Source: an uncultured Candidatus Competibacteraceae bacterium
GTDB taxonomy: Bacteria; Pseudomonadota; Gammaproteobacteria; Competibacterales; Competibacteraceae
Length of the DNA: 8,191 bases
Assembly: GCA_937872125.1 (NCBI GenBank)
Contig: CALMNY010000074.1
Location: 1-8,191 of the forward strand
Direction: 5' to 3'
Shown here one piece after another: positions 7,056-8,191 of this stretch; position 1 is the stretch's first letter, and each line of letters starts with the position of its first letter. The position numbers were made by a program, and so were the translations under genes. The notes under the pieces are model-generated. The model was given only the letters and a program-made list of their open reading frames with translations, was not told the origin of the DNA and did no database searches.

Positions 7056-8191
7056 ATGAATTTCAAACGTATGACCGATCTGGATCTGGCCGGCAAGCGA
7101 GTCTTCATCCGCGCCGACCTGAATGTGCCGGTCAAAAACGGCAAAGTGACGTCCGACGCCCGCATCACGGCCTCGATGCCCACTATCGAGCACGCGATGA
7201 AGGCGGGCGCCAAGGTGATGGTGACATCCCACCTGGGCCGCCCCACCGAAGGCCAGTTTAACCCGGAAGACTCGCTGCAGCCGGTGGCCGACGTGATGGC
7301 CGCCAAACTGGGCAAGCCGGTGCGCGTGATCCGCGACTGGGTCAACGGCGGCTTTGACGTCGCCAACGGCGAAGTGGTGCTGCTGGAAAACTGCCGCGTC
7401 AACAAGGGCGAAAAGAAGAATGTCGAGGAGACGGCGAAGAAATACGCCGCCCTGTGCGACATCTTCGTCATGGATGCGTTCGGCACCGCGCACCGCGCCG
7501 AAGCCTCCACCCACGGCGTCGCCAAGTTCGCGCCGGTGGCTTGCGCCGGCATCCTGCTGACCGAGGAACTCGACGCGCTGACCAAGGCGCTGGCCAAGCC
7601 GGCCCGCCCGCTGGTCGCCATCGTCGGCGGTTCCAAGGTCTCGACCAAGCTGACCGTGCTGGAAAGCCTGTCCGAGAAGGTCGACCAGATGGTGGTCGGC
7701 GGCGGCATCGCCAACACCTTCCTCAAGGCGGTCGGCAAGAACGTCGGCAAGTCGCTGTGCGAGGACGATCTGGTGCCGACTTCGCAGGCGCTCCTGGAGA
7801 AAATGAAGGCGCGCGGTGCGAACATTCCTATCGCGGTGGACGTGGTCTGCGGTAAGAAGTTTGATGCCGCTGAACCGGCAGTGCTCAAGGACGCCGGCGC
7901 GGTCAGCGACGATGACATGATCTTCGACATTGGCCCGAAGAGCGCCCAGGAACTGGCCGACATCATCATGCAGGCCGGCACCGTGGTGTGGAATGGCCCG
8001 GTCGGCGTGTTTGAATTCGACCAGTTTGGCGAAGGCACCAAGACCGTCGCCATGGCCATTGCCAACACCAAGGCCTTCACTCTGGCCGGCGGCGGCGACA
8101 CCATCGCGGCCATCCAGAAGTACGACATCTACGACAAGGTGTCCTACATCTCCACCGCCGGCGGCGCGTTCCTGGAATTCCTGGAAGGCAA
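7056..8191 (+). CDS. pgk: Phosphoglycerate kinase, 3' end cut by window
   Basis: 378 residues of phosphoglycerate kinase are present; the family is usually about 387-395 long, so roughly ten residues lie beyond the window. It transfers phosphate between 1,3-bisphosphoglycerate and ADP in the cytoplasm. Visible motifs are RADLNVPV (19-26, substrate-binding Arg and Asp), SHLGRP (58-63), DAFGTAHR (140-147), GGSKVSTK (191-198), the hinge region WNGPVGVFE (312-320) and the nucleotide-binding GGGDT (345-349). The reading frame is intact to the last base. Codon use is as biased as in gapA, indicating high expression. It lies third in the tkt-gapA-pgk cluster and completes the step after GapA. Confidence 0.97.
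   Translation, partial: MNFKRMTDLDLAGKRVFIRADLNVPVKNGKVTSDARITASMPTIEHAMKAGAKVMVTSHLGRPTEGQFNPEDSLQPVADVMAAKLGKPVRVIRDWVNGGFDVANGEVVLLENCRVNKGEKKNVEETAKKYAALCDIFVMDAFGTAHRAEASTHGVAKFAPVACAGILLTEELDALTKALAKPARPLVAIVGGSKVSTKLTVLESLSEKVDQMVVGGGIANTFLKAVGKNVGKSLCEDDLVPTSQALLEKMKARGANIPIAVDVVCGKKFDAAEPAVLKDAGAVSDDDMIFDIGPKSAQELADIIMQAGTVVWNGPVGVFEFDQFGEGTKTVAMAIANTKAFTLAGGGDTIAAIQKYDIYDKVSYISTAGGAFLEFLEG

Overview
The window looks like an ordinary housekeeping stretch of a GC-rich gammaproteobacterial chromosome. The reasons are the E. coli-like UbiC and UbiA pair, a transketolase of the TktA type, and a tkt-gap-pgk carbon-metabolism cluster. A relative of the Chromatiales or Competibacteraceae would fit, but that placement is inference from gene content and sequence style only. 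I see no mobile element, CRISPR array, tRNA, rRNA or phage gene.

Left half, all on the minus strand (read from 3355 down to 2): ubiC (chorismate lyase), ubiA (4-hydroxybenzoate polyprenyltransferase), a small ABM-domain monooxygenase of the YgiN/LsrG type, and an alpha/beta hydrolase. These are separated by gaps of only 18, 34 and 27 bases, so they probably form one operon whose first two genes make and prenylate the ubiquinone ring precursor. After an AT-rich gap of about 110 bases comes a separately controlled dps-type ferritin gene. Its upstream region holds a 15-base sequence that fits the OxyR half-operator consensus exactly.

Middle (3356-3758): a 403-base divergent intergenic region without a convincing gene. 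It carries a good sigma70-type promoter (TTGGCG, 18 bases, TATAAT) pointing right, which implies a leader of about 185 nt in front of tkt.

Right half, all on the plus strand: tkt (transketolase, with an odd 31-residue N-terminal extension that appears to repeat the protein's own start), gapA (glyceraldehyde-3-phosphate dehydrogenase) and pgk (phosphoglycerate kinase, cut by the window end about ten residues short). The three enzymes connect pentose phosphates, glyceraldehyde-3-phosphate and 3-phosphoglycerate, so they serve glycolysis, gluconeogenesis, the pentose phosphate pathway or a Calvin cycle. The two gaps between them hold small GC-rich hairpins rather than clear promoters. gapA and pgk use almost only the codons typical of very highly expressed genes.

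No previously undescribed system is evident. The observations most worth checking are the duplicated transketolase N-terminus, the OxyR-like site at dps, the quinone-operon context of the ABM protein, and the absence of any ATG or GTG start for ubiC.
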